Of a stretch of 64,000 nt of DNA, positions 25,191 to 33,868 are shown in pieces (position 1 is the first letter of the stretch; each line of letters starts with the position of its first letter). The DNA is from Streptomyces violascens. Its GTDB lineage: Bacteria; Actinomycetota; Actinomycetes; Streptomycetales; Streptomycetaceae. The DNA lies in NCBI RefSeq assembly GCF_014649955.1, contig NZ_BMUA01000003.1, positions 1 to 64,000 on the forward strand, given 5' to 3'. The position numbers and the translations under genes are program-made. A model generated the notes under the pieces. The model was not told where the DNA came from. It made no database searches and saw only the letters and a list, made by a program, of their open reading frames with translations.

Positions 25191-26273
25191 CTACTGGTCC
25201 GAGGAGAAGCGCACTGCCCCCGTCGGCAGCACCGCCCCGCACCACACCCGTACCCCCTCGCGGAGCTCATTGTCCGGACCCACTCTCGCGCCGTCCCCCA
25301 CGACCGCCCCCGCCAGGATCGTCCGCGCACCGATGCGCGCGCCCGCTCCGACCAGCGAGTCCGTGATCACCGCGCCCGCTTCGACCACCGCGTCCGACAG
25401 GATCGTGCTGCCCGTGATCCGCGCGCCCTCGCCCACCACCGCACCGTGGCCCACCACCGTGCCGCCCGTCAGCTTCGCGTCGGGGGCCACCTCGGCCGTG
25501 GGGAGGATCAGGCGGTCGCCGCAGCGGCCCGGTACGGCCGGGGAAGGGGCGCGGCCCAGGACCAGGTCCGCCGAGCCGCGGACGAAGGCCTGCGGGGTGC
25601 CCAGGTCCAGCCAGTAGGTCGAATCCACCATTCCCTGGAGGTGGGCGCCCGCCGACAGCAACCCCGGGAAGGTTTCCCGTTCGACGGAGACCGGCCGGCC
25701 CTCCGGGATTTCGTCGATCACCGCGCGGCGGAACACGTACGCCCCCGCGTTGATCTGGTCCGTGACGATTTCCTCCGGCGTCTGGGGCTTCTCCAGGAAT
25801 GCCGTCACCCGGCCGGTCGGGTCCGTGGGGACCAGGCCGAACGCCCTCGGGTCGTCGACCCGGGTCAGGTGCAGGGAGACGTCCGCGCCGGAGGTGTTGT
25901 GGGTGTCCACGAGGGCCTTGATGTCCAAGCCGGTCAGGATGTCGCCGTTGAAGATCAGGACCGGGTCGTCGGGGCCCGAGCGAAGACGGGACGCCACGTT
26001 GCGGATGGCGCCGCCCGTTCCCAGCGGCTCGTCCTCCGTGACGTACTCGATGCTGAGGCCGAGCGAGGAGCCGTCGCCGAAGTACGGCTCGAACACCTCG
26101 GCCAGATAGGAGGTGGCCAGGACGATGTGGTCGACGCCCGCCGCGTGGGCCCGGGCCAGCTGGTGGGTGAGGAAGGGGACGCCGGCCGCCGGAACCATCG
26201 GCTTGGGCGTGTTCACCGTGAGCGGGCGCAGCCTCGTGCCCTTGCCGCCGACCAGGAGGATCGCTTCTGTCAC
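25191..26273 (-). CDS. NDP-sugar pyrophosphorylase, probably mannose-1-phosphate guanylyltransferase
   Basis: A 360-residue enzyme with an N-terminal nucleotidyltransferase (LLVGGKGTRLRPLTVNTPKP at 6-25, YVTEDEPLGTGGAIRNV near 77, LIFNGDIL near 103) and a C-terminal left-handed beta-helix of hexapeptide repeats (about 260-345). It should make GDP-mannose from mannose-1-phosphate; the positional counterpart is Rv3264c of M. tuberculosis. Glucose-1-phosphate thymidylyl- or uridylyltransferase activity cannot be excluded by sequence alone. The C-terminal end abuts the repeat region, and the stop codon falls only bases from an inverted module A. Confidence 0.88.
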   Translation of the reverse strand: MTEAILLVGGKGTRLRPLTVNTPKPMVPAAGVPFLTHQLARAHAAGVDHIVLATSYLAEVFEPYFGDGSSLGLSIEYVTEDEPLGTGGAIRNVASRLRSGPDDPVLIFNGDILTGLDIKALVDTHNTSGADVSLHLTRVDDPRAFGLVPTDPTGRVTAFLEKPQTPEEIVTDQINAGAYVFRRAVIDEIPEGRPVSVERETFPGLLSAGAHLQGMVDSTYWLDLGTPQAFVRGSADLVLGRAPSPAVPGRCGDRLILPTAEVAPDAKLTGGTVVGHGAVVGEGARITGSTILSDAVVEAGAVITDSLVGAGARIGARTILAGAVVGDGARVGPDNELREGVRVWCGAVLPTGAVRFSSDQ

Positions 26274-26381
26274 CTGTCGTCTCTGCTTCCTGCTGGGGCC
26301 GGCCTTCGGATTCCGTCACGCTCGGGCGGAACTCCCGGCCGGCCAGTGTATGCAGACTGTCCGGATGCTCATGCCGCCCGG

Positions 26382-27665
26382 TCAGCGCCGGCCCTGGTAG
26401 TGGGCCGCCGCGGTCCGCACCGCGCCGAGCCTGCTGTACAGGCGCGCCCCGGGGCAGTCGGTGGCGAATCCGTCGCGGTGACCGGAGACGGCATTGAGCG
26501 TGACGCTGCTCCCCTTCTTGTAGCGATTGCCGCCGGCGGAGACGAGCGTGCTCTTGCCCTTCGGGTTCACTCCGTACAGCCCGAGCTTCCAGGCCGAGAG
26601 CTGCTCGATGGCTTTGAGGGCGGCGGCGGACGGGTTCGTGTCGTTGTAGGTACCAAGGAGCGCGATGCCCATGCTGTTGGTGTTGAAACCGAGAGTGTGC
26701 GCGCCCATGACGGCCTTGGCCACACCCCCGGCGCGGCCTTCGTAGATGTTTCCGCACTTGTCGACGGCGAAGTTGTAGCCGATGTCCCGCCAGCCGTTGC
26801 TCTTGACGTGGTAGCGGTAGATACCGCGCAGGACGGAGGGCGCCTCGGCACAGCTGTATGCGTTGCCGGTCCCGGTGTGGTGGACGAAGGCGACCTTGAC
26901 GCTCTTGGTGTAGATGAACCCGCTCTCACGCATCCGCTCGTCGGCGCCCCAGCCCTTGCGCGTGATGATGCGCGGCCGTTTCCCGACATACGGGCGGGCC
27001 TCGGCCGGGGCCCCGGCCACCTCGGCGGCCTCGGCGGCCTCGGCCTCGTCCTGGCTCGCGGGCTCGTCGAGCGCGGGCAGCACATCGGGGACCCGCGTCT
27101 CACGGGTGCCCTCGCCCGCGACCTCCTCGCCGGGGCCGGCGCCCGGGTCGACGAGGTCCAGGCGCAGGCCCTCGGGAAGCGGCTCGTCCTCGGCGCGTAC
27201 GCGTGCCTCGACGGCGTCCGAGTCGCCGACCCACAGCGGCGCGGTCGAGCCGTGCAGGGGGCGCGCGGCCTCGGGGGTGCCGGGGTCGGCGGCATGGTCG
27301 TGGTTGTGGGTCTCCAGGTCCTGCCAGGCGGACCAGGTGCCGGCCGCGCGGCCCCGGGTGCGGACCTGGACGCTGCCGTGCAGCTCGTCGTCCGCGTTGT
27401 CCCAGACCACGCCGACCAGCGAGAACGGCCGCACTTCCCGCTGGGCCAGGCCCTCTTGGGACGCGCCGTCCGCCGCGCGGCCCGTGCCGGACAGCGGCTC
27501 CAGCGGCAGCGACTGGGTGGAGCCGGCCAGTTCCGCAGCGGGCGGCGGCGCGGAATCCGACGCCGCTACGGGTGTCGTGGCCGCCAGGGGAAGGGTGAGG
27601 GCCGCGAGAGCGGCGACGCCGATCGAAGACGCATGGAAGCTACGCATGCTGACGATCGTGGACAT
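26382..27665 (-). CDS. Secreted peptidoglycan recognition-type N-acetylmuramoyl-L-alanine amidase
   Basis: 427 residues with a signal peptide (about 1-35, ending near PVAAS), a long N-terminal region with a beta domain (about 70-140) and an acidic linker, and a C-terminal amidase_2/PGRP domain (about 235-425). The zinc ligands are present: His in AFVHHTGTG near 262, His in SGHRDGF near 392 and Cys in TDCPGARLY near 403, so it is probably active on muropeptide amide bonds outside the cell. Start at the ATG of MSTIVSMRSF, with an AGGA site upstream; the second Met is also possible. It is divergent from the TIGR03089 gene. Confidence 0.9.
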   Translation of the reverse strand: MSTIVSMRSFHASSIGVAALAALTLPLAATTPVAASDSAPPPAAELAGSTQSLPLEPLSGTGRAADGASQEGLAQREVRPFSLVGVVWDNADDELHGSVQVRTRGRAAGTWSAWQDLETHNHDHAADPGTPEAARPLHGSTAPLWVGDSDAVEARVRAEDEPLPEGLRLDLVDPGAGPGEEVAGEGTRETRVPDVLPALDEPASQDEAEAAEAAEVAGAPAEARPYVGKRPRIITRKGWGADERMRESGFIYTKSVKVAFVHHTGTGNAYSCAEAPSVLRGIYRYHVKSNGWRDIGYNFAVDKCGNIYEGRAGGVAKAVMGAHTLGFNTNSMGIALLGTYNDTNPSAAALKAIEQLSAWKLGLYGVNPKGKSTLVSAGGNRYKKGSSVTLNAVSGHRDGFATDCPGARLYSRLGAVRTAAAHYQGRR

Positions 27666-27763
27666 AGACGGGCAATCCTGTCCATTGCGGAACTGACGGC
27701 CCGTCGGCCAAACCGGTGTACGCACCCCGCCCACCGGTGCCGGTGCCGCGGGGGTGCGCCACG

Positions 27764-27769
27764 TAGCCT
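27764..27769 (+). promoter_or_regulatory. -10 box of a leaderless promoter
   Basis: TAGCCT lies 7 bases before the GTG at 27777 and there is no ribosome site, so the transcript probably starts at the GTG. The -35 region is GC-rich without a consensus. Confidence 0.45.
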
Positions 27770-27776
27770 TGCCCGC

Positions 27777-28529
27777 GTGAACGCCAGCGACCGCACCCCT
27801 GCCGACCTGCTGCGATCCGCGCTCGCCGCGGACCCGGGCCGCCCCTTCATCACGTTCTACGACGACGCCACCGGCGAGCGCGTGGAACTGTCCGTCGCCA
27901 CCTTCGCCAATTGGGTGGCCAAGACCGCGAATCTGCTCCAGGGCGATCTCGCCGCGGAGCCCGGCGACCGCCTCGCGCTGCTGCTCCCCGCGCACTGGCA
28001 GAGCGCCGTGTGGCTGATGGCCTGCCACTCGGTGGGCGTGGCCGTCGAGATCGGCGGCGATCCGGCCGCGGCCGGCCTCGTGGTCAGCGGCCCCGACACC
28101 CTTGACGAGGCCCGCGCCTGCACCGGCGAGCGGGTGGCGCTCGCGTTGCGCCCGCTCGGCGGCCGCTTCCCCCAGCCGCCCGCCGGGTTCATGGACTACG
28201 CCGTCGAGGTGCCGAGCCAGGGCGACCGGTTCGCGCCGTTCGTGCCCGTCGACCCCGACGCCCCCGCGCTCGCCGTCGACGGCCTCGAACTGAGCGCCGC
28301 CGAACTCGTCGCGCGGGCCCGCGCGGAAGCCGCCGAGCTCGCCCTCGACTCCGGTGCGCGGCTGCTCTCGGCGCTCTCGTACGACAGCTGGCCCGGGCTC
28401 GCGAGCGGTCTGTACGCGCCGCTCGCCTCGGGCGGCTCGGTCGTCCTGTGCCGCAATCTGGCCCAACTGGCCGACGGCGGCCTCGAAAAGCGGGCCGAGA
28501 GCGAGCGGGTCACGCACCGCTCGCTGTGA
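27777..28529 (+). CDS. TIGR03089 family protein (truncated acyl-adenylate synthetase fold)
   Basis: A 250-residue cytosolic protein that resembles the N-terminal half of AMP-forming acyl-CoA synthetases: TPADLLRSALAADPGRPFIT, then GDRLALLLPAHWQSAVWLMA near 63. It lacks the adenylation core motifs and the C-terminal domain, so it is not expected to adenylate. The family is defined in actinobacteria, and M. tuberculosis Rv3268 sits at the same place beside an LCP gene. Function unknown; a role linked to envelope glycopolymer attachment is inferred only from position. Confidence 0.85.
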   Translation: MNASDRTPADLLRSALAADPGRPFITFYDDATGERVELSVATFANWVAKTANLLQGDLAAEPGDRLALLLPAHWQSAVWLMACHSVGVAVEIGGDPAAAGLVVSGPDTLDEARACTGERVALALRPLGGRFPQPPAGFMDYAVEVPSQGDRFAPFVPVDPDAPALAVDGLELSAAELVARARAEAAELALDSGARLLSALSYDSWPGLASGLYAPLASGGSVVLCRNLAQLADGGLEKRAESERVTHRSL

Positions 28530-28687
28530 CCCTCCGCCGATCTCCACCCTTGTGGCCCACTCGGGGGCCGACCCCTCGGGCCCCGGCGGCACCTCCGGTA
28601 GATGATCGACCGTACGCACAACCATGCGCGCGATTCGGCCGTCTACCGGGGTGCCCGGCGGCGCGCCCGCCGACCCCGTGATGGCCC

Positions 28688-30010
28688 GTGAGGATGGATG
28701 CCGACGTGACCGACAGTGCTGGCACTCCCCCTGAACCGGAAGACCGGGCCGGGGCCGAGCAGCCACCGCCGCCGCCCACCGGCACCGGTCCGGACACGGA
28801 GCCCGAGGCCCCCGAGCCCGCGGAGACCCCCGACACCGAAGGGGACCCGGAGCCCCCGGACGCCAAGGGCGGCCGTCGCTGGCTGCGTTGGACCGCGCTC
28901 GGCGTCTCCGTCGTCGTCCTCGCGGCGGCCGGAACCGGCTGGTGGTTCTACCGCAAGCTCGACGGCAACATCCAGACGGACACCACCGCCGCGCACGAGC
29001 TGGACAAATACGAGCGGGACCGGCCGGCCTCCGTCGTGCACGACGCGCAGAACCTGCTGCTCATCGGCTCGGACTCGCGCGCGGGCAACAACTCCTCGTA
29101 CGGCAGGGACGACGGCGGCAGCCAGCGCTCTGACACCACGATCCTGCTGCACCTGGCCGCCGACCGGCTCAGCGCCACCGCCGTCTCGCTGCCCCGCGAC
29201 CTGATGGCGGACATTCCCGCCTGCGGCAGGCCGGACGGCACCGAGACCAGACAGCAATTCGCCCAGTTCAACTCGGCGTTCGAGATGGGCGGCGCGGCCT
29301 GCACGATCCGTACGGTCGAGAAGATGACCGGCATCCGGATCGACCACCACATGGTGGTCGACTTCAGCGGGTTCAAGGACATGGTCGACGCGGTGGACGG
29401 CGTCGAGGTCTGCCTGAAGGAGCCGGTCGACGACCGTCAGGCCCAACTGAAACTCCCCGCCGGACGCCAACTGCTGCGCGGGGAGCAGGCGTTGGGCTTC
29501 GTACGCTCGCGGCACGGCTTCGGGGACGGCAGCGACACCCAGCGCATGGACCGCCAGCAGCAGTTCCTCGGCTCGCTGATCAAGAAGGTGCAGAGCAACG
29601 GGGTGCTGCTCAACCCGACCCGCCTCTTCCCGGTCCTGGACGCTGCGACCCGGTCCATCACCACGGACCCGGGCCTGAACACCCTGCGGGACCTGTACGA
29701 GCTGGTGCGCTCGGTGCGCGGTATTCCGACCGAGAACATTCGCTTCCTGACCGTTCCGCGTCAGCCCTATGCGTACGACGGAAACCGCGACGAGCTCGTG
29801 CAGCCGGACGCGGACCGGCTCTTCAAGCAGCTGCGCGAAGACCGGCCGATCAAGGTGGCGCCCGCCGCGGACGTGCCGAAGACCAAGGAGAGCGAGAAGC
29901 CCGGCTCCGGCGGGGACGACAAGCGGCCCGACGATCCAGACCCCTCGCCGAGCGCTTCGGCGACGCCCCTCTACTCGGGGACGAACGCTGCCTCCGGCAT
30001 GTGCGGCTAG
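28688..30010 (+). CDS. LCP (LytR-CpsA-Psr) family protein 1
   Basis: A 440-residue type II membrane protein. The acidic Pro/Glu-rich cytosolic N-terminus (1-60) is followed by a helix (about 66-88) and the extracellular LCP domain (about 110-370) with NLLLIGSDSRAG, AVSLPRDLMADIP, FNSAFEMGG and MDRQQQFLG. LCP enzymes transfer lipid-linked glycopolymers to peptidoglycan; the conserved Arg and Asp residues of the pyrophosphate site are present. There is no LytR_C domain; the tail is disordered. Start uncertain: GTG at 28688, or a GTG at 28706 that has AGGA upstream. First of five paralogues. Confidence 0.92.
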   Translation: MRMDADVTDSAGTPPEPEDRAGAEQPPPPPTGTGPDTEPEAPEPAETPDTEGDPEPPDAKGGRRWLRWTALGVSVVVLAAAGTGWWFYRKLDGNIQTDTTAAHELDKYERDRPASVVHDAQNLLLIGSDSRAGNNSSYGRDDGGSQRSDTTILLHLAADRLSATAVSLPRDLMADIPACGRPDGTETRQQFAQFNSAFEMGGAACTIRTVEKMTGIRIDHHMVVDFSGFKDMVDAVDGVEVCLKEPVDDRQAQLKLPAGRQLLRGEQALGFVRSRHGFGDGSDTQRMDRQQQFLGSLIKKVQSNGVLLNPTRLFPVLDAATRSITTDPGLNTLRDLYELVRSVRGIPTENIRFLTVPRQPYAYDGNRDELVQPDADRLFKQLREDRPIKVAPAADVPKTKESEKPGSGGDDKRPDDPDPSPSASATPLYSGTNAASGMCG

Positions 30011-30240
30011 CCGGGCGTGTATGTCTACAACCTGTGAAATGCGCGCAACGACCAGCGGATTGGGGCCAAATGCCCGGTTGTAAAGGGCGTGGAATTTGTC
30101 ACGGCCGTCGCTCTTGGGCGAACTGGCCAGATAGTGTGACGCGATCCGGTGCGACCGGCCAGCGGGCCGGGCACTGCAGGAGCGAATGATTGAGCGCTTT
30201 GGGGGAAGCGACTCGGCACCGACGGAGGACAGAAACAACC

Positions 30241-31974
30241 GTGGATGCGCAGAGCCGTGGGCGGGCCGATGATGTCGACCCCGCAGACCAGTGGGTCCTC
30301 AACCCGGACACCGGCACTTACGAATTGCGACTGAATCCTTCCGGAACGCAGTCGAATTCCGCTCCCGGCCGGTCGTCGACCGGTCGCGCGCCGGGCGGAA
30401 GATCAGGGCAGTCCGGACGTTCCGGGCGCCGCGAGGTGCCCGGGCAGCGCAACCGCCGATCGAACCAGTCATCCGAGGAGTCCCCCGACACCCCGGGCCG
30501 CCGCAAGCGCAAGCCCAAGCCGACGCGCAAGAAGAAGGCGCTGCTGTGGACGGGCGGCGTGATGGGCTTCGTCCTCGTCGTCGGCGCGGGCGGCGCGTAC
30601 TGGCTCTACCAGCACTTCAACGGCAACCTCAACACCGTCGACGTCGGTGACGCGGGCAGCAAGAGCTCGGTGCCGGACGGCGCGTTCAACATCCTGGTCA
30701 TCGGCACCGACAAGCGCACCGGCGCGGGCAACGAGGGCTACGGCGACGCCGGCAGTGAGGGCCACGCCGACACCAACATCCTCTTCCACGTCTCAGCGGA
30801 CCGGACCAACGCGACCGCGATGTCCATCCCGCGCGACATGATCACCGACATCCCCGCCTGCCCGACCAAGCAGAAGGACGGCACCACCAAGACGGTGCCG
30901 GCCGAGAAGAAGGTGCGGTTCAACACGAGCCTGGGCCAGGAGGGCCGCGACCCGGGCTGCACGATGCGTACGGTCAAGCAGCTCACCGGGCTCAACGTCG
31001 ACCACTTCATGATGGCCGACTTCAACGCCGTCAAGGAGCTGTCCACGGCCGTCGGCGGCGTCAAGGTCTGCCTCGCCAAGCCGGTGAACGACCCGAAGTC
31101 GCATCTGAAGCTCCCGGCCGGCGAGAGCGTCGTCAAGGGCGAGCAGGCCCTCGCGTTCGTACGGACCCGGCACAGCTTCGGTGACGAGAGCGACCTCTCC
31201 CGGATCAAACAGCAGCAGCAGTTCCTGAGTTCGATGATCCGGCAGATGAAGTCGGACGACACCCTCGGCAGCCCGACCAAGATGTACGGGCTCGCGGACG
31301 CCGCGACCAAGGCCCTCACGGTCGACTCCGGAATAGGCAGCATCAAGAAGCTGACCGACCTCGCCCAGGTCATCGGCAAGATCGACGCCAAGAACATCAC
31401 CTTCACCACGCTGCCGGTGATAGACAACCCGGCCGAGGGCAAGAAGCACATCACGGTCGTGCCCGACCCGACGAAGGCCGACGCGCTGTTCGCGATGATG
31501 CGCGCCGACACCTCGCTCACCGAGGTGAAGAAGAAGGAGGCGGACGCCAAGAACGCGGCCGCGGCCGAGGAGGCCGCCCGCCTCAACGGCCCCCGCGCCA
31601 AGGCCTCCGACGTACGGGTCAACGTGCTCAACGGCGGCGCGGCGGCGGGCTCCGCGGGCGAAATGGTCACCTGGATGCAGAACCAGGAGGGCGTGCTCAA
31701 GTCGAGCAACGGCTCGAACGCGCCGGCGAAGGTCCCCGCCACGGTCCTGGCCTACGCACCGAACCAGGCCGACCAGGCCCGCAAGCTCGCGGATCTGCTC
31801 GGCCTGTCCGCCTCGGCACTGCAGCCGGGCACGAAGGACGCCGTGGGCAAGGAGCCCATGGTGCTGACCCTCGGCCCCGACTTCAAGCAGGCGGGAACAC
31901 CCATAGCCGCTCCGGCCAAGGCACCGGAGGGCATTCAGAAGGTCGAAGCCGACAAGTCGGTGTGCGCCAAGTAG
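30241..31974 (+). CDS. LCP family protein 2 with LytR_C domain
   Basis: 577 residues. A long cytosolic basic N-terminus (about 1-98, DQWVLNPDTGTYELRLN then Arg-rich) is followed by a membrane helix (about 100-122), the LCP domain (about 140-400: NILVIGTDKRTG, AMSIPRDMITDIP, IKQQQQFLSS) and a C-terminal LytR_C domain (about 455-560). Probable role: attachment of envelope glycopolymers to peptidoglycan. The GTG at 30241 has GGAGGA 12 bases upstream; the frame is open from 30190. A TAGTGT box at 30132-30137 could be its -10 element. It follows LCP1 after 230 bases. Confidence 0.92.
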   Translation: MDAQSRGRADDVDPADQWVLNPDTGTYELRLNPSGTQSNSAPGRSSTGRAPGGRSGQSGRSGRREVPGQRNRRSNQSSEESPDTPGRRKRKPKPTRKKKALLWTGGVMGFVLVVGAGGAYWLYQHFNGNLNTVDVGDAGSKSSVPDGAFNILVIGTDKRTGAGNEGYGDAGSEGHADTNILFHVSADRTNATAMSIPRDMITDIPACPTKQKDGTTKTVPAEKKVRFNTSLGQEGRDPGCTMRTVKQLTGLNVDHFMMADFNAVKELSTAVGGVKVCLAKPVNDPKSHLKLPAGESVVKGEQALAFVRTRHSFGDESDLSRIKQQQQFLSSMIRQMKSDDTLGSPTKMYGLADAATKALTVDSGIGSIKKLTDLAQVIGKIDAKNITFTTLPVIDNPAEGKKHITVVPDPTKADALFAMMRADTSLTEVKKKEADAKNAAAAEEAARLNGPRAKASDVRVNVLNGGAAAGSAGEMVTWMQNQEGVLKSSNGSNAPAKVPATVLAYAPNQADQARKLADLLGLSASALQPGTKDAVGKEPMVLTLGPDFKQAGTPIAAPAKAPEGIQKVEADKSVCAK

Positions 31975-32011
31975 CAGACTCACGGCCCGCCCGGGCCTCA
32001 GGGGGAGTCTG
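31975..32011 (+). terminator. Two-level hairpin after LCP2
   Basis: CAGACTC (31975-31981) pairs with GAGTCTG (32005-32011) and encloses GGCCCGCCCGGGCC, itself a hairpin. It starts just after the stop codon. It may terminate or protect the LCP2 transcript before LCP3. Confidence 0.5.
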
Positions 32012-32031
32012 ACGGACAGGGGGGTATTGGG

Positions 32032-33756
32032 GTGGGCAGGAACAGTGTGCGCGGGGAGGGGACGGACGGACGTGTGGGGCGCGCGGACGAACTCGGCTGG
32101 GACGAGAGCCTGTACGAGGACGACGCGCCCCACGGGTCCAACCCGCCGGAGAAGTCGGGCAGTTCGGAGCCGGCGGGCGGCTCCGGCGCGTCCGGCGGCA
32201 GCGACGCGCCGGGAGACGCGGCGGCGTCCGGCAGCGGACACCGCCGGGGCGGCCGCCGCAAACGCGGCAAACGCAAGCACCGCATACTGAGATGGACCGC
32301 GATCACGCTCGCGGTCCTCATACTCGGGACGGCCACCGCCGGTTACCTGTACTACCAGCACCTGAACAACAACATCCGCAAGGGCGACCGCAGCGCGGGC
32401 GGCAGCGACGCCAAGAAGACCGCGCCGAACGCCGACGGCCAGACGCCGCTGAACATCCTGCTCATCGGTTCCGACAGCCGTAACTCGGACGAGAACGTCA
32501 AGCTCGGCGGCGCGAAGAAGGACCGGGGCGGCGATCCGCACGCGGACGTGCAGATGCTGCTCCACGTGTCCGCCGACCGCAAGAACGCCTCGGTCGTGAG
32601 CATCCCGCGCGACACCCGCGTGGACGTGCCCGAGTGCAAAGACACCGCGAAGAACAAGGTCAACCCGCCCACGAACGCCATCATCAACGAGGCGCTCGGG
32701 CGCGGCGGGGCCGGCTGCGTCCTGGACACCTGGGAGAAGCTGACCGGCATCTACATCGACCACTGGATGATGGTCGACTTCGCCGGCGTCGTGGCCATCT
32801 CGGACGCGGTGGGCGGCGCCGACGTCTGCGTGAAGCAGAACATCGACGACCACTCCACCAAGCTCCAGCCCGGTGGCTCGCACCTGCACCTGACCGCGGG
32901 CAACCACAACGTGAAGGGCGAGCAGGCCCTGCAGTGGCTGCGCACCCGGCACGCGTTCGGCAGCGACATCGGCCGCTCCCAGGCCCAGCACATGTACATG
33001 AACTCGGTGATCCGCAACCTCAAGGACCAGAACGCGTTCACCGACACGGGCCGCCTGATGGACATCGCCGAGACCGCGACCAAGTCGCTCCAGGTCTCCT
33101 CCGAACTCGGCACCGTCAAGAAGCTGTTCGACCTGGGGATGGAGCTCAAGAACATCCCCATGGACCGCATCAACATGCTGACCATGCCGCGCCTGCCCGA
33201 CCCCAAGGACCCCGAAGCCCACGTGGTTCCGGACAAGGCGAAGGCCGACGCGCTGTGGGCAATGCTGCGCGACGACAAGCCGCTGGACGGCAAGGACGAC
33301 GGCAAGCCCGCCCCCGCACCCTCCAAGGGCCCGGCCGCCGCGGCCCCCGACTCGCTCGCGGTGACCGTGGTCAACGGCACCGGCACGGGCGGCCGCGTCG
33401 CAGCCAAGGGCCGGGCCACCGAGGTGGTCACCGCCCTCAAGGCCAAGGGCTTCAAGAAGGCCGACACGGGTTCCGGCAGCCCCGCCTCCACCAGCGAGGT
33501 CGACTACCCCAAGGCCGCGGGCGCGCAGGGCAAGGCGGACGCGGAGTCGGTCGCCACGGCGCTCGGCCTGCCCGCCTCCGCGGTCAAGGCCTCCGACGTC
33601 AAGGGCCTGACCCTGGTGGTCGGCGGCGACTGGCGCACCGGCGACAGCTACCCGAAGCAGGACCCCAAGGCGAGCGATCCGCTCAAGGACACCGAGTCGG
33701 TCAACGGAGCCGACAAGGGCGCCTGCATGGACGTGTACGCGCCCTACCGCTTCTAG
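32032..33756 (+). CDS. LCP family protein 3 with LytR_C domain
   Basis: 574 residues. The cytosolic N-terminus (1-82) ends in a very basic patch, followed by a helix (about 86-106), the LCP domain (about 130-400: NILLIGSDSRNSD, VVSIPRDTRVDVP, LQWLRTRHAFGS) and a LytR_C domain (about 440-550). At the usual Arg-Gln-Gln position it has GRSQAQHMYM, a loss seen in no other LCP here. GTG start with an AGGGGGG site. A strong terminator follows at 33776, so LCP1-3 may form one or more transcripts ending there. Confidence 0.92.
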   Translation: MGRNSVRGEGTDGRVGRADELGWDESLYEDDAPHGSNPPEKSGSSEPAGGSGASGGSDAPGDAAASGSGHRRGGRRKRGKRKHRILRWTAITLAVLILGTATAGYLYYQHLNNNIRKGDRSAGGSDAKKTAPNADGQTPLNILLIGSDSRNSDENVKLGGAKKDRGGDPHADVQMLLHVSADRKNASVVSIPRDTRVDVPECKDTAKNKVNPPTNAIINEALGRGGAGCVLDTWEKLTGIYIDHWMMVDFAGVVAISDAVGGADVCVKQNIDDHSTKLQPGGSHLHLTAGNHNVKGEQALQWLRTRHAFGSDIGRSQAQHMYMNSVIRNLKDQNAFTDTGRLMDIAETATKSLQVSSELGTVKKLFDLGMELKNIPMDRINMLTMPRLPDPKDPEAHVVPDKAKADALWAMLRDDKPLDGKDDGKPAPAPSKGPAAAAPDSLAVTVVNGTGTGGRVAAKGRATEVVTALKAKGFKKADTGSGSPASTSEVDYPKAAGAQGKADAESVATALGLPASAVKASDVKGLTLVVGGDWRTGDSYPKQDPKASDPLKDTESVNGADKGACMDVYAPYRF

Positions 33757-33775
33757 CCCGCGCACGCATGCGAAA

Positions 33776-33811
33776 GGGGGCGCCCGGTGCTTTGCGGCAC
33801 CGGGCGCCCCC
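33776..33811. terminator. Strong terminator between LCP3 and glycosyltransferase
   Basis: A 15-bp perfect stem, GGGGGCGCCCGGTGC against GCACCGGGCGCCCCC, with a 6-base loop lies between convergent genes, so it can serve both. Confidence 0.85.
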
Positions 33812-33868
33812 CTATTTCGTGCGCTCTGTTTCGTACGCTCTGTTCCGTCGGCTCTTCGCTTCGTCCGC

